Below, piece by piece: positions 33,249-42,247 of a DNA stretch of 64,000 nt. Numbering within the stretch: the first letter of the stretch is position 1; the number at the start of each line of letters is the position of its first letter. The notes under the pieces were generated by a model, which was given only the letters and a program-made list of their open reading frames with translations, was not told the DNA's origin and did not search any database. The position numbers and the translations under genes are program-made. Source of the stretch: Vulcanimicrobium winogradskyi (lineage in GTDB: Bacteria; Vulcanimicrobiota; Vulcanimicrobiia; Vulcanimicrobiales; Vulcanimicrobiaceae); NCBI GenBank assembly GCA_003134965.1, contig PLDA01000001.1:1-64000 (forward strand). The letters run 5' to 3'.

Positions 33249-34061
33249 GCGGACAGAATAGCCCAAACCGCTGCCGCACGTCTTGCGCCGTCGCGCCACG
33301 AGCTGTCGCGATCTCGCCACGACGATCGCCACCCGGTGCGCTGGTACGGGCTCACCTTCCGCGCGACGACGCTCACCCCGCCGGCATCGGCGGGTTGGAG
33401 CCGGCTGGTCGCCACCCGCTCCGGCGCGTGCCTTGCGCGTGCTGCGGGCATCCTCACGGCGATCACGCCGGAGCACGGCGTCTACGCGGCCGCCGGCGTT
33501 CCGGTCGAACTCCACGCGGCCGAATCCGTCGACGTGCGGATCCTCTACGTGCACGCGGAGCGCGCGGCGACTCCCGGCACTGTGGCGCGCGCGATCGTCG
33601 TCGCGCCGCTGCTGCGCGAGCTCGTCGAGCGCACCGTGGACCGCGGCGCACTCGATGCGAACGAGCCCGGCGACGCGCACCTGATCGAAGTGATCTTCGA
33701 CGAAATCGCCGCGCTCGAGACGACGCCGTTTGCGCTGCCGATGCCGACCGACGTCCGCGCCCTCCGCGCAGCCGAACAATGCCTTGCCACGCTCGACGCT
33801 CCGCCGCCGCCGGTTGTCCAGCTCGCTGCCGCCGCAGCCACGAGCGCCAGGACCCTCGAACGCCTCTTCGCAGCGCAGACCGGCTGCAGCGTCGGCCGCT
33901 GGCACCGCCGGTTCCGCCTCCTCGCCGCGGAACGCGCGCTCGGGTCAGGCGCCTCGGTCACCGACGCCGCCTACGATGCCGGCTACGCTTCCCCCAGCGC
34001 CTTCATAGCCGCCTACCGCCGCACGTTCGGCACGACCCCGGGACGAACACGCAGGAGGTGA
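33243..34061 (+). CDS. AraC family transcriptional regulator
   Basis: This encodes 272 aa from GTG 33243. The start is uncertain; the next in-frame GTG is near 33339. The N-terminal half is a cupin-like effector domain (ARAAGILTAITPEHGVYAAA, GVPVELHAAESVDVRILYVH). The C-terminal part has the two AraC HTHs: AAAATSARTLERLFAAQTGC and SVTDAAYDAGYASPSAFIAA, followed by YRRTFGTTPG. It is transcribed divergently from the VOC gene with overlapping starts, so the two promoters must lie inside each other's coding regions. It is likely to regulate that gene. Confidence 0.85.
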   Translation: MHADRIAQTAAARLAPSRHELSRSRHDDRHPVRWYGLTFRATTLTPPASAGWSRLVATRSGACLARAAGILTAITPEHGVYAAAGVPVELHAAESVDVRILYVHAERAATPGTVARAIVVAPLLRELVERTVDRGALDANEPGDAHLIEVIFDEIAALETTPFALPMPTDVRALRAAEQCLATLDAPPPPVVQLAAAAATSARTLERLFAAQTGCSVGRWHRRFRLLAAERALGSGASVTDAAYDAGYASPSAFIAAYRRTFGTTPGRTRRR

Positions 34062-34093
34062 TCGCCGGCGCGAAGGCTCGGCTTGCTCTTTCC

Positions 34094-34122
34094 TTGCACT
34101 TGCGCTTTGCTTGCGGTATACT
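34094..34122 (+). promoter_or_regulatory. Promoter of RES toxin-antitoxin pair 2; leaderless transcript likely
   Basis: TTGCAC (34094-34099), a 17-bp spacer and TATACT (34117-34122) form a near-consensus sigma70 promoter. Transcription would begin about 7 bp downstream, at or next to the antitoxin ATG (34129), so the message should be leaderless. Confidence 0.65.
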
Positions 34123-34128
34123 CGTCCC

Positions 34129-34551
34129 ATGACGACCATCGTCCGGCAGAGCCAATTCCCCGCTCGGACTTTCAAGATGGATCCTGAAACCGTCAGGGCC
34201 GCGCACGAACGTGCGTACCGCCGGCATGGCGATCATGCGCTCGCCACGATCATGGCGACCTTTGGCTTGAGCGCCGAGGCGACCGGACGGCTCTTCAGAG
34301 TGAGCCGCCACGCGGTCGAGCTGTGGAGACGCGACGGTGTCCCGGCGCGGCGGCTCGCCGACGTCGACCGAGTGGCGCATCTGGCGCTAACGCTCCGGAC
34401 GGTGTTTCGGCGCGAGCGTCTCCCCGCGGTGGTTCGTGAAGCGATCCCCGGTCTCGAAAATCGCTCGATCCTCGACGCAATCGCCGCGGACGGCGTTTCT
34501 CCGATCCTCGCGCTGATGCGGCGTCTGCGTTCCTGGGTTCCCGCGCCCTAG
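34129..34551 (+). CDS. Xre-like antitoxin of RES pair 2
   Basis: This encodes 140 aa. The central segment HALATIMATFGLSAEATGRL followed by FRVSRHAVELWRRDGVPARR is a Xre/Cro-type helix-turn-helix with a recognition helix at SRHAVELW. The C-terminal RSILDAIAADGVSPILALMR is the toxin-binding helix region. The stop TAG shares its G with the GTG start of the RES toxin, so the pair is translationally coupled. It should repress its own promoter. ATG 34129 sits exactly at the predicted transcription start, so no ribosome-binding site is expected. Confidence 0.8.
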   Translation: MTTIVRQSQFPARTFKMDPETVRAAHERAYRRHGDHALATIMATFGLSAEATGRLFRVSRHAVELWRRDGVPARRLADVDRVAHLALTLRTVFRRERLPAVVREAIPGLENRSILDAIAADGVSPILALMRRLRSWVPAP

Positions 34552-35081
34552 TGCACCACGTCCGCCGAGGCGGCGAATACTATCGCGGCTGCGATCCGTC
34601 GTGGGCGGATCCGTCGGATACGAGCTACTCAAAACAAAAAGGCGGACGGTGGAATCCCCCAGACGCGGGAGCCCGGCCGGGTTTTGGCGCCCTATACCTC
34701 AACGCTACCATCGACGCGGCTCGCGAGAACGTACATCGCCACGTACGGTCTCTCTTCGGAGCCGCAGTGACGATCGACGATCTCAATCCCGCTGCGCTCC
34801 CCGACCTCCAACACTATGAGGTCACCGAGGAAGAGTTCCTGGATGCCGTGACTCCGGCCGGCATCGCACAACTCGGATTGGCGGCGACGTATCCGACGGA
34901 CATCCCGCATCCGCCCTGTCAGGGAATCGCGGCGGCGGCATACGCGGCCGGCGATCACGGCGTAGCGGCTCTCTCAGCCGTGGCCCCGGCAGAAGAAGAG
35001 CTCGTGATCTTCGACCGGTCCGTTCCGCTGCTGGCCGCCAAACGCAGCCGCCGGACATTCGAGGAATGGTTCGGGCCGTGA
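34551..35081 (+). CDS. RES-domain toxin of pair 2
   Basis: This encodes 176 aa, a compact RES protein. The signature is YYRGCDPSWADPS, KQKGGRWNPPDAGARPGFGA (Arg-Trp-Asn) and LYLNATIDAARENVHRHV with the conserved Glu. Later, a typical RES segment HPPCQGIAAAAYAAGDHGV supplies further pocket residues. NAD+-directed toxicity is expected from the family. It differs strongly from the RES toxin at 6207 in length and sequence, so the two systems are not recent duplicates. It is in core-like surroundings between AraC and kup. Confidence 0.88.
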   Translation: MHHVRRGGEYYRGCDPSWADPSDTSYSKQKGGRWNPPDAGARPGFGALYLNATIDAARENVHRHVRSLFGAAVTIDDLNPAALPDLQHYEVTEEEFLDAVTPAGIAQLGLAATYPTDIPHPPCQGIAAAAYAAGDHGVAALSAVAPAEEELVIFDRSVPLLAAKRSRRTFEEWFGP

Positions 35082-35165
35082 GGGTTTCCGAGACGGGCCA
35101 CTAGCCGAAAGGTTCGGCCGATCGGCGGATGGCGAGCGCCCTAGGCGAGGCGTACGATCGAGCTA

Positions 35166-37034
35166 ATGTCTTTTCGTGCTGCGCCGGCTCGCCTTGCGCT
35201 CGTCGTCGCGGCCATGGGTGTGGTGTTCGGAGACATCGGCACCAGCCCGCTGTACACGCTCAAGGTTTGCCTGGGCCTCGCGAACTCCAAGGGCGCGGTA
35301 GGCGACGTCTTGGGAATCCTCTCCCTGCTGCTCTGGGCACTGGTCATCGTCGTCTGCCTCAAGTACGCGACGTTCATCATGCGTGTCGATCACGACGGCG
35401 AAGGCGGTATTCTCGCGCTGCTCGCGCTGGCGTCGCCGCCGCCCGCCTTCGGCAAGATGATCGCCCCGGCGGGGCTGACGCTCGTCGTCGTGATCGGAGC
35501 GTCGATGCTGCTCGGCGACGGGATCATCACCCCTGCGATTTCCATCATATCGGCGGTCGAAGGGATCGGCGTCGTGTCGAGCGAGTTCCAACCGTATATC
35601 GTGCCGATATCGCTAGGCGTGATCGTCGGGCTGTTCGCGTTGCAGCGGCGCGGCACCGAGGGCGTCGGCAAGCTGTTCGGTCCGGTCATGCTCGTATGGT
35701 TCGCCGTCATCGCCGTCCTGGGGCTCTTGGCGGTCGTCAACAATCCGGAAGTCCTGCGTGCGGTCGATCCGCGCTACGCGTTCGCGTTCCTCACCCGAAA
35801 CGGTCTCGCCGGGTTCACGATTCTCGGCGGGGTCGTGCTTGCCGTGACCGGCGTCGAAGCGCTCTATGCCGACATGTCGCACTTTGGTCGCGGCCCGATC
35901 GTCACGGGCTGGTACACGCTGGTCTTTCCGGCGCTGCTGCTCAACTATTTCGGCCAGGGCGCACGGCTGGTCGCCGATCCGGCCGCGTTCGCCAACCCGT
36001 TCTACTCGCTCGCACCGGCCTGGGCGCTCGTCCCGATGGTCGTCTTGGCGACGATCGCGACGGTGATCGCTTCTCAGGCCCTCATCTCGGGGACGTTCAC
36101 GCTCGTCGAGCAGGCGATCGCGCTCAACCTGGCGCCGCGAGTTCGCGTGCAGCACACCTCCGACCGGCACAAAGGGCAGGTGTTCGTTCCGACCGTGAAC
36201 CTGTTCCTCGCGATCGGTTGCGCGATACTCGTCATTGGCTTTGGTTCCAGCGACCGGCTTGCGTCGGCGTACGGCTTGGCCGTCGCGTGCACGATGCTCT
36301 GCACGTCGCTGGTGTACTACGTGGTGATCACCAAGGTGCTGCGCTGGAACAGGATGCTATCGTTCGTGCTGGTCGCGCTGTTCGTTATCGTCGACGGCAG
36401 CCTCGTCACCGCCTCGCTCCCCAAGTTCCTCGACGGCGGCTGGATCCCGATCGGCATCAGTGCCGTGCTGGTCGTCCTGAGCCTCACCTGGCTGGAGGGA
36501 CGGCGGTGCCTGACCAAGGCGCTCGCAAATCAGCAGATACCGATCGAAGACGTGCTCGAACGTTTGCCGCCGGGATTCGGCGACCAGGGCACCATGGTGT
36601 TCCTCACACCCGATCCGCGCGGCGTCCCGTTCTTGGCCCGGCACCGCTGGATTCGCGAGCGCGCCCAAGAAGAGCGAATCGTCGTGCTCAACATCGCACG
36701 CGCCGGCAAACCGTACCTCAGCGACGAGGAACGGGTCACCGTCGAGCGGTTCTCCCTGCGGCTGATCCGCGTCATCGCCCGCTTCGGCTACATGGAGGCG
36801 CCGACCATCGAGCCGATCTTCCGGTCGTGCGATGCGTTCGATCTGCACCTCGACCGTGACGACACCTCGTTCTTCTACGCCGATCCGAAGATCGAGCCGG
36901 CGCACGCGCACGGGATGGTGGCGTGGCGCCGCGACCTCTTTACCGCGTTGCAGCGCAACGCGCGGCCGCTCCCCGACGATCTCAATATTCAGGCGGAGCG
37001 CCGCGTCGAGCTCGGCGTTACCGTCGAACTCTAG
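35166..37034 (+). CDS. kup: Kup-type potassium uptake protein
   Basis: This encodes 622 aa, the normal length for the KUP/HAK/KT family. It has the signature GVVFGDIGTSPLYTLKVCLG, GEGGILALLALA, GDGIITPAISIISAVEGIG and GVEALYADMSHFGR, about 12 membrane helices and a cytoplasmic C-terminal domain (DPRGVPFLARHRWIRERAQE onward). It is a proton-coupled K+ importer of the inner membrane. The gene stands alone. The Shine-Dalgarno is weak (CGATCGAGCTA). Confidence 0.95.
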   Translation: MSFRAAPARLALVVAAMGVVFGDIGTSPLYTLKVCLGLANSKGAVGDVLGILSLLLWALVIVVCLKYATFIMRVDHDGEGGILALLALASPPPAFGKMIAPAGLTLVVVIGASMLLGDGIITPAISIISAVEGIGVVSSEFQPYIVPISLGVIVGLFALQRRGTEGVGKLFGPVMLVWFAVIAVLGLLAVVNNPEVLRAVDPRYAFAFLTRNGLAGFTILGGVVLAVTGVEALYADMSHFGRGPIVTGWYTLVFPALLLNYFGQGARLVADPAAFANPFYSLAPAWALVPMVVLATIATVIASQALISGTFTLVEQAIALNLAPRVRVQHTSDRHKGQVFVPTVNLFLAIGCAILVIGFGSSDRLASAYGLAVACTMLCTSLVYYVVITKVLRWNRMLSFVLVALFVIVDGSLVTASLPKFLDGGWIPIGISAVLVVLSLTWLEGRRCLTKALANQQIPIEDVLERLPPGFGDQGTMVFLTPDPRGVPFLARHRWIRERAQEERIVVLNIARAGKPYLSDEERVTVERFSLRLIRVIARFGYMEAPTIEPIFRSCDAFDLHLDRDDTSFFYADPKIEPAHAHGMVAWRRDLFTALQRNARPLPDDLNIQAERRVELGVTVEL

Positions 37035-37052
37035 ACGACAGCCTGTGGCTCG

Positions 37053-37388
37053 CTACGGCTTGCCGTACTGGGTCGTGAGGTAGTCGACGATCGCCGGGGC
37101 TTGGTCGTCGGGGATCGGCGCGCCGTAGACGTTCTTCATCTTCGCGACCTCGGCGGTCCACTGCGCTCTGGTGAGCTGCGGCTGTGTCGAGACGTACGCG
37201 GAGGAGTGACAGCTCAGGCACTGCCCTTGTACCACGCCGGCGCCCGGGCCGGGTTTGAACGCCATCCCGGCGTCGCCAGGGAGCGAGATCGTCGCGGTTC
37301 CCTTCGGCGGCGCGGCCTTCGTCGCGGCGAGTGCGCTCGCACCCAGCGCAGCGACGATTCCGAGCACGATCAACGACTGCTTCGTCAT
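37053..37388 (-). CDS. sorB: SorB-like cytochrome c subunit of sulfite dehydrogenase
   Basis: This encodes 111 aa. A signal peptide (MTKQSLIVLGIVAALGASAL-A) is followed by a single haem-binding CLSCH and a downstream Met candidate (AEVAKMKNVYGAPIPDDQAP) for axial ligation. The C-terminal helix APAIVDYLTTQYGKP is typical of small class I cytochromes. Its ATG overlaps the stop of the molybdenum subunit gene (ATGA). It would accept electrons from the SorA molybdenum cofactor in the periplasm and pass them to the respiratory chain. Confidence 0.88.
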   Translation of the reverse strand: MTKQSLIVLGIVAALGASALAATKAAPPKGTATISLPGDAGMAFKPGPGAGVVQGQCLSCHSSAYVSTQPQLTRAQWTAEVAKMKNVYGAPIPDDQAPAIVDYLTTQYGKP

Positions 37389-38581
37389 GACACGCTCACT
37401 TGATAGGTCTCGATCGCGTTGCGCATGTAGCCGCTGGGATTCCAGCCCGCCATCGCTCGCTGCGTCGCGCCGTCGTTCGCCGTCGCGCGCACAGCGATGA
37501 TGAAGGTCCCCCGCGGTACGTCGAGCTCCGCGTGCCAGCGGCGGAAGCTGTACTTGCCGTAGTCGGCTTCGAGCGTCGCGTCGCGCCACGTGGCGCCGCT
37601 GTCGGACGATACCTCGACGCCTTTGATCCCGCTGCCGCCGTCGAAGGCGATCCCGCGCAGGGCGCGCGAACCTTCCGGCAGCGTGCCGCCGTCGGCGACG
37701 TTGGTGACGAACGAGCGCACGCGCATGCGGTTGATCGGGATCGTCGGGAACCCCGTCTGACTCGGAAGGACGTCGTTGTTCGGCGTGTCGGGGATGCGGT
37801 ACGCGGTCTTCATCCAGAAGTTGTCGTCGACCGTGTCGCGCACGGTGATCGCGGAAAGCATCTTGACCCAGTACGTCGCGAACCACCCGGGGACGATCAG
37901 CCGTACCGGATAGCCGTTCAGGACCGGGAGCGGCTGACCGTTCATCGCATACGCCACGATGACGTCGTCACCGCGCGCGACGTCGAGGTCGAGCGACTTC
38001 TTGAAGTTCGGCGTGGCCGGGAACACGCCGGTTTCGAGTCCGTTGAACTGCACTTGCTTCGCGCCGGCCTTCACGCCGGCGCGGTCGAGGATGTCGCGCA
38101 GACGCACACCGGTCCACAGCGCGTTGCCCATCGCGCCGTTGCTCCATTCGCCGCCGGCGACGCGCGGTTCGAAAAGACCGCGAGAATTGCCGGAGCATTG
38201 GTTCACCGCGGCGAGCTCCACCGCCGGCATCGCACCGAGATCGGCCAGCGAGAGCGAAAGCGCGCTGTTGACCAATCCCGTCACGGCGATGCGATGCGTG
38301 TCGGCGTTGACCGACTGCGGGATGTTCGACAGGTGCCAGCGCACGTAGAACGCGTCATTCGGCGTATACACGCCGTCGTCGAAGATCGCGAACGGCGTCT
38401 CCAACTGCGGTGGCCGCGGCGTCAGCACGATCAGCGGTCGCTTCTGCGGAAACGCGACCAGCGGACGATCGCCGTTCGCGAACGGCAGCTTCACGCTTTG
38501 GGCGAACGCACCGCCGGGGATCGCACCGGCGGCGATCGCCGCTCCGGTAGCGGCGAGGAAACGGCCACGACCGAGGTCCAT
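37385..38581 (-). CDS. sorA: SorA-like molybdopterin sulfite dehydrogenase
   Basis: This encodes 398 aa from the ATG at 38581, with GGGAGGCG upstream. The N-terminus MDLGRGRFLAATGAAIAAGA is Tat-like, though with R-G-R instead of a strict twin arginine. The sulfite-oxidase fold shows VRWHLSNIPQSVN, the Mo-ligand Cys129 in VNQCSGNSRG, YAMNGQPLPVLNGYPVRLIV, and the dimerisation domain with GGSGIKGVEVSSDSGATW. It oxidises sulfite to sulfate in the periplasm with SorB as electron acceptor. The two-gene order sorA-sorB with ATGA overlap is standard. Confidence 0.9.
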   Translation of the reverse strand: MDLGRGRFLAATGAAIAAGAIPGGAFAQSVKLPFANGDRPLVAFPQKRPLIVLTPRPPQLETPFAIFDDGVYTPNDAFYVRWHLSNIPQSVNADTHRIAVTGLVNSALSLSLADLGAMPAVELAAVNQCSGNSRGLFEPRVAGGEWSNGAMGNALWTGVRLRDILDRAGVKAGAKQVQFNGLETGVFPATPNFKKSLDLDVARGDDVIVAYAMNGQPLPVLNGYPVRLIVPGWFATYWVKMLSAITVRDTVDDNFWMKTAYRIPDTPNNDVLPSQTGFPTIPINRMRVRSFVTNVADGGTLPEGSRALRGIAFDGGSGIKGVEVSSDSGATWRDATLEADYGKYSFRRWHAELDVPRGTFIIAVRATANDGATQRAMAGWNPSGYMRNAIETYQVSVS

Positions 38582-38758
38582 ACTGACGCCTCCCGAGCAC
38601 CCGAATGTGACGTGCTTCACTGCGTGCGGGCCGTTTCCTCGCAAACGGCCGCGGCGGCCCAATCCACTTTTCATCCCCTCCTCAGGCTGGTCCAATGCAC
38701 CCGCCGCTCGCCGGACGTACGCTCGACCCATCGCTCTCGTTGACAGGAGGTCATCCCT

Positions 38759-39832
38759 ATGCGCCCATCCCTGCTTGCGGCTGTCGTCGCCGCAGCGTTC
38801 CTCGCCGGTTGCGGCGGAGGCGGCGGTTCAGCCCCGGTCCCCGGCGGCGGCGGATCGTCCGGAACCACAACGCAATCCTCGCTCAGCTCGACCGACGTCG
38901 CGCAAACCTCGACCGATGCGGCGTTCGAGCCGATGGACACCGGCGAAGCCGACGCCGGCGTCGGCAACGGCATCCTCGGCGCATCGTCGAGTAGCCGCAG
39001 CGCACAAGCACTTCCCCACGCGTGCAAAAATCGCACCACGCGCACCGTCACCGTGAATGCCGACGGCTCGATCACGGTCGAGACGATCCACTACTACGAC
39101 GACGCGTGCACGCAGGTCGAGCGCGACGGCGTCGCGATCTTCAAGTCCAGCGGCGGCACCGCGACCGTCGCACGCACCATCACCACCTTCAACCAGGCCC
39201 ACCTGCAGCTCGGCGTGCGCAAGAGCAATTACGCGCTGACCGGCGCGTCCAACAACGGCTCGTGGGTGCTCACCTCGGCGTTCTTCGTGGGCACGTCAAC
39301 GACGCCGATCACACAGTATGGCCACGCCGCCTCGCTCAGCGCGAGCGCGTACTCGGCCAACACCGGCCGCATCGCGAACGACGCGAAGCCGTCGATCAAC
39401 GCCTCGTACGGCCGGCAGTCCACCGCCAACGCGTCGGTCTCGACCGACTCCTCGAACAACACGACGTTCTCCGGGACCCGCAACGGAATCGCGTTCAAGG
39501 CTGCCCTCAACGGTCTGACGATCTCGAGCGTTCCGCCGTTCATCGTCTCGGGTGGGACACAGATCGGCACGACCTCGCTGACCGGCAGCGTCACGTTCGA
39601 CTCCGACGGCGAGCTCAGCGCGGTCGCGCTGAACGGCACGCTCCTGGGCGGTAACATGCTCGTCGTCACCAGCTCGACCGATGCGAACGGTATCGTGACG
39701 GTGAACGGCACGATCACGTCGTCGACGGGCGCCTCGGTCGCGACCTTCACGACCGACGCCAGCGGCAACGGGATCCTCACCCTCGCGAACGGGACGCAGG
39801 TCCCGATCGTGGACTGGCACGTCGTCTGGTAG
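38759..39832 (+). CDS. Glycine-rich putative lipoprotein
   Basis: This encodes 357 aa. A perfect AGGAGG lies 8 bp before the ATG. The N-terminus MRPSLLAAVVAAAFLAGCGG contains a lipobox (LAGC), so the protein should be lipidated at Cys18 or nearby and envelope-anchored. A Gly/Ser/Thr linker (20-80) is followed by a beta-rich body (RTVTVNADGSITVETIHYYD, GTATVARTITTFNQAHLQLG, SLTGSVTFDSDGELSAVALN). The repeated strand-turn pattern suggests a beta-helix or beta-sandwich. It ends in WHVVW. The function is unknown. It is a single gene with a strong hairpin downstream. Confidence 0.75.
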   Translation: MRPSLLAAVVAAAFLAGCGGGGGSAPVPGGGGSSGTTTQSSLSSTDVAQTSTDAAFEPMDTGEADAGVGNGILGASSSSRSAQALPHACKNRTTRTVTVNADGSITVETIHYYDDACTQVERDGVAIFKSSGGTATVARTITTFNQAHLQLGVRKSNYALTGASNNGSWVLTSAFFVGTSTTPITQYGHAASLSASAYSANTGRIANDAKPSINASYGRQSTANASVSTDSSNNTTFSGTRNGIAFKAALNGLTISSVPPFIVSGGTQIGTTSLTGSVTFDSDGELSAVALNGTLLGGNMLVVTSSTDANGIVTVNGTITSSTGASVATFTTDASGNGILTLANGTQVPIVDWHVVW

Positions 39833-39855
39833 ACGTCCTCCCCGCCGGCGCGCCA

Positions 39856-39884
39856 CGGGGCTGAGGGTGTGCTCCTCAGCCCCG
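39856..39884. terminator. Strong hairpin between convergent genes
   Basis: CGGGGCTGAGG and CCTCAGCCCCG form a perfect 11-bp stem with a 7-base loop between the lipoprotein gene and the convergent glpX gene. It is probably a bidirectional terminator, although T tracts are weak. Confidence 0.65.
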
Positions 39885-39910
39885 CGGGGGTGGCGCCGAT
39901 TCTCGCTTTT

Positions 39911-40906
39911 TCAGGTCGCGGTTGCGGGCCGCGCCGGGATCGCGCCGAACCGCAGCTCGCGCGGACGCAGCTCGTGCCGCGCGTCGATCGTCCGGACGGA
40001 GCGCGTGTAGGTCGAGATGACGATCGACTGCGTGAACGCCGACCCGCGCCGGTAGCGCACGCCGGTCAGGAACTCACCGTCGGTCACGCCGCTCGCCGCG
40101 AACAGCGCGTCGTCGCTCGCGCAGAGGTCGTCGAGCGTGAGCGTCTTGCGGATGTCGTGGCCTTCCTCGAGCGCGATCGCTTCGTCGCCCTCGTCGCGGG
40201 GCCACAACCGGCCCTGCATCTCGCCGCCGAGCGCGCGCGCGGCGCACGCCGCGATGACGCCTTCCGGCGACCCGCCGATCCCCGCCAGCACGTCGACGTT
40301 CGCGCGCTCTTCGAGGATCGCGTAGCACGCGTTCGCGACGTCGCCGTCGCCGAAGACGCGCACGCGCGCGCCGGCCGCCCGGACCTGCCGCATCAGCGGC
40401 TCGTTGCGCGGCCGGTCGAGCAGCGCGACGGTGAGGTCGGAGACTTCGCGGCCCTTGGCGCGCGCCAGCGCCCGCAGGTTCTCTTCGAGCGGCAGATCGA
40501 TCGAGACGATCCCGCGGCCGGCCGGCCCGGTCACCAGTTTTTCCATGTACGGGACGCGGGTCCGGAACAGGCTGCCGCGCGGGGCCGCCGCGATCACCGA
40601 GATCGCGCCGGGACCGCCGCGAGAGGCCAGGGTCGTCCCGTCGATCGGGTCGACCGCGACGTCGAGCGAGGGCCCCTCGCCGTTCCCGATCTCCTCGCCG
40701 TGGTAGAGCATCGGCGCTTCGTCTTTTTCGCCCTCGCCGATGACGACGATGCCCGCCAGCTGCGCTCCGGCGAGCGCCGTCCGCATCGCTTCGACCGCCG
40801 CGCCGTCGATCGCGTTCTTGTCGCCGAGGCCGACGAGGCGCCCCGCGGCGATAGCGGCCGCCTCCGTCGAGCGGACGAAGGCATATTCAAGCGCATGGGT
40901 CTCCAT
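39911..40906 (-). CDS. glpX: Fructose-1,6-bisphosphatase class II
   Basis: This encodes 331 aa from the ATG at 40906, the typical GlpX length. Motifs are ALEYAFVRSTEAAAIAAGRL, GLGDKNAIDGAAVEAMR, VVIGEGEKDEAPML, DVAVDPIDGTTLASRG with the metal-binding Asp residues, AGIGGSPEGVIAACAARALG and MQGRLWPRDEGD. It hydrolyses fructose-1,6-bisphosphate (possibly also sedoheptulose-1,7-bisphosphate) in gluconeogenesis. It may be coupled to the small reverse-strand frame ending 7 bp upstream. Confidence 0.95.
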   Translation of the reverse strand: METHALEYAFVRSTEAAAIAAGRLVGLGDKNAIDGAAVEAMRTALAGAQLAGIVVIGEGEKDEAPMLYHGEEIGNGEGPSLDVAVDPIDGTTLASRGGPGAISVIAAAPRGSLFRTRVPYMEKLVTGPAGRGIVSIDLPLEENLRALARAKGREVSDLTVALLDRPRNEPLMRQVRAAGARVRVFGDGDVANACYAILEERANVDVLAGIGGSPEGVIAACAARALGGEMQGRLWPRDEGDEAIALEEGHDIRKTLTLDDLCASDDALFAASGVTDGEFLTGVRYRRGSAFTQSIVISTYTRSVRTIDARHELRPRELRFGAIPARPATAT

Positions 40907-40913
40907 AGAACGC

Positions 40914-41174
40914 CTATATCCGGAGGCCCGCTTGCTGAAAACCTCCCGCCTCGGGCCACCGGCGCGGGAAATCCGCCGGGACCGGCGCACGAACGCGGGG
41001 AGGTACCGTATGCGTCGTCTGCACCGCGACCGGATGGAGCGCGACGCAGGTCGTGACGACGACGCGGACGGACGATTCTCGCAAGGCCGCGGGCAGCGCC
41101 GCCGAGACGCGGGATACGATCGCCTCAAGGGGCTGAGTTTGGGGCCGCGAAGCCGAGGCGGCAGACGATGGCAA
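40914..41174 (-). CDS. Possible small protein upstream of glpX
   Basis: This reverse-strand frame of 86 aa has high GC at third positions and ends 7 bp before the glpX ATG, with motifs LRESSVRVVVTTCVALHPVA and VPPRVRAPVPADFPRRWPEA. It overlaps the start of tdk by a few bases. On the opposite strand a 63-aa Arg-rich frame at 41010 has a better Shine-Dalgarno (GGGGAGGT). Only one can be real and neither is recognised. Confidence 0.3.
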   Translation of the reverse strand: MPSSAASASRPQTQPLEAIVSRVSAALPAALRESSVRVVVTTCVALHPVAVQTTHTVPPRVRAPVPADFPRRWPEAGGFQQAGLRI

Positions 41175-41734
41175 AGCTGCATTTCCGGTACTCGGCGATG
41201 AACGCCGGCAAGTCGACCGCGCTCCTGCAAGTCGCGCACAACTACGAGGAGCACGGCCGCAAGGTGGTGATCTTCACCGCCGAGCTCGACGATCGCTACG
41301 GGGTCGGCTTCGTCACCTCGCGCCTCGGCCCGAGGCGCAAGTCGCTCACCTACGACACCAGCGTCGACTTCCTGCGGCACCTTTCCGATGCCGACAACAT
41401 CTCGTGTGTCCTCGTCGACGAGGCGCAGTTCCTCACCGCGGACCAGGTGCGCCAGCTCCACCGGATCGCGCACGTGACCGGCGTGCCGGTCATCTGCTAC
41501 GGGATCCGCAGCGACTTTCAAGGCGAGCCGTTCCCCGGCAGCGCCTATCTGCTGACCCTCGCCGACAGCATCGAAGAGATCAAGACCATCTGTCCCTGCG
41601 GCAAGAAGGCGACGATGAACGTGCGTATCGACGACCAAGGCAACCGCATCACGACGGGCGAGCAGATCGCCATCGAGGGTGCGACGCGGTACGTGCAGCT
41701 CTGCGGGGGATGTTTTTACCTCGGCCTTACGTAG
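41168..41734 (+). CDS. tdk: Thymidine kinase
   Basis: This encodes 188 aa. It has the P-loop FRYSAMNAGKST, the lasso-domain zinc ligands CPCGKK and CGGC, the Walker-B-like VLVDEAQFL and the YGIRSDFQGEPFPGS substrate segment. This is the type II (E. coli-like) thymidine kinase. It phosphorylates thymidine with ATP for pyrimidine salvage. The gene is divergent from glpX and followed 90 bp later by a secreted-protein gene. Confidence 0.96.
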   Translation: MAKLHFRYSAMNAGKSTALLQVAHNYEEHGRKVVIFTAELDDRYGVGFVTSRLGPRRKSLTYDTSVDFLRHLSDADNISCVLVDEAQFLTADQVRQLHRIAHVTGVPVICYGIRSDFQGEPFPGSAYLLTLADSIEEIKTICPCGKKATMNVRIDDQGNRITTGEQIAIEGATRYVQLCGGCFYLGLT

Positions 41735-41824
41735 CCGTTACGTAGCGGGGCACTCGTTTCAGAATTCCCTCATACTTGGTCGGTAACTTCCAAAGCGAAG
41801 GATTTTCGCACCAAGGAGGGTTCT

Positions 41825-42241
41825 GTGCAGCTTCTGCTTCGTCGTGCGCGTATCGCCGCGTTCGTCTTGGCTTGCGTAGGAATGAGCGCCGCGATCGCGC
41901 GCGCCGCAGACGCCCCGGTACGGATTCCGCTCGATGCGATCGGCGGCTCGGGTGAGACCGGCGTCGCGATCCTGACCGCGCAAGGCGCCAAGACCGTCGT
42001 CGAACTGCAGATGAAGGGCGGCTCAGGCGACCCGCAGCCGGCGCACTTCCACAACGGGACCTGCGAGAAGTACACGCCGCGCCCGCTCTACCCGTTGCGC
42101 TCGGTCGTCAAAGGCGGTTCGACGACGACGCTCGACGTGCCGATCGAGAAGCTGATCGCCGGCGACCTCGTGATCAACGTTCACAAGTCCCTCGACGACA
42201 TCGCGACAGTCAACAGCTGCGCGATCTCGAAGCCGAGGTAA
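41825..42241 (+). CDS. Secreted CHRD/SOD-fold-like small protein
   Basis: This encodes 138 aa from GTG 41825 with AAGGAGGG upstream. A signal peptide (RIAAFVLACVGMSAAIARA-A) is followed by a beta-rich mature part. The segment GGSGETGVAILTAQGAKTVV..QPAHFHNGTC resembles the strand and His-containing loop of CHRD and Cu/Zn-superoxide-dismutase-like folds. One His pair (HFH) is present, but the full SOD metal-ligand set is not evident. It lies 6 bp before the chemoreceptor gene. A periplasmic metal- or ligand-binding partner of the receptor is possible. Confidence 0.65.
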   Translation: MQLLLRRARIAAFVLACVGMSAAIARAADAPVRIPLDAIGGSGETGVAILTAQGAKTVVELQMKGGSGDPQPAHFHNGTCEKYTPRPLYPLRSVVKGGSTTTLDVPIEKLIAGDLVINVHKSLDDIATVNSCAISKPR

Positions 42242-42247
42242 GCGCCC

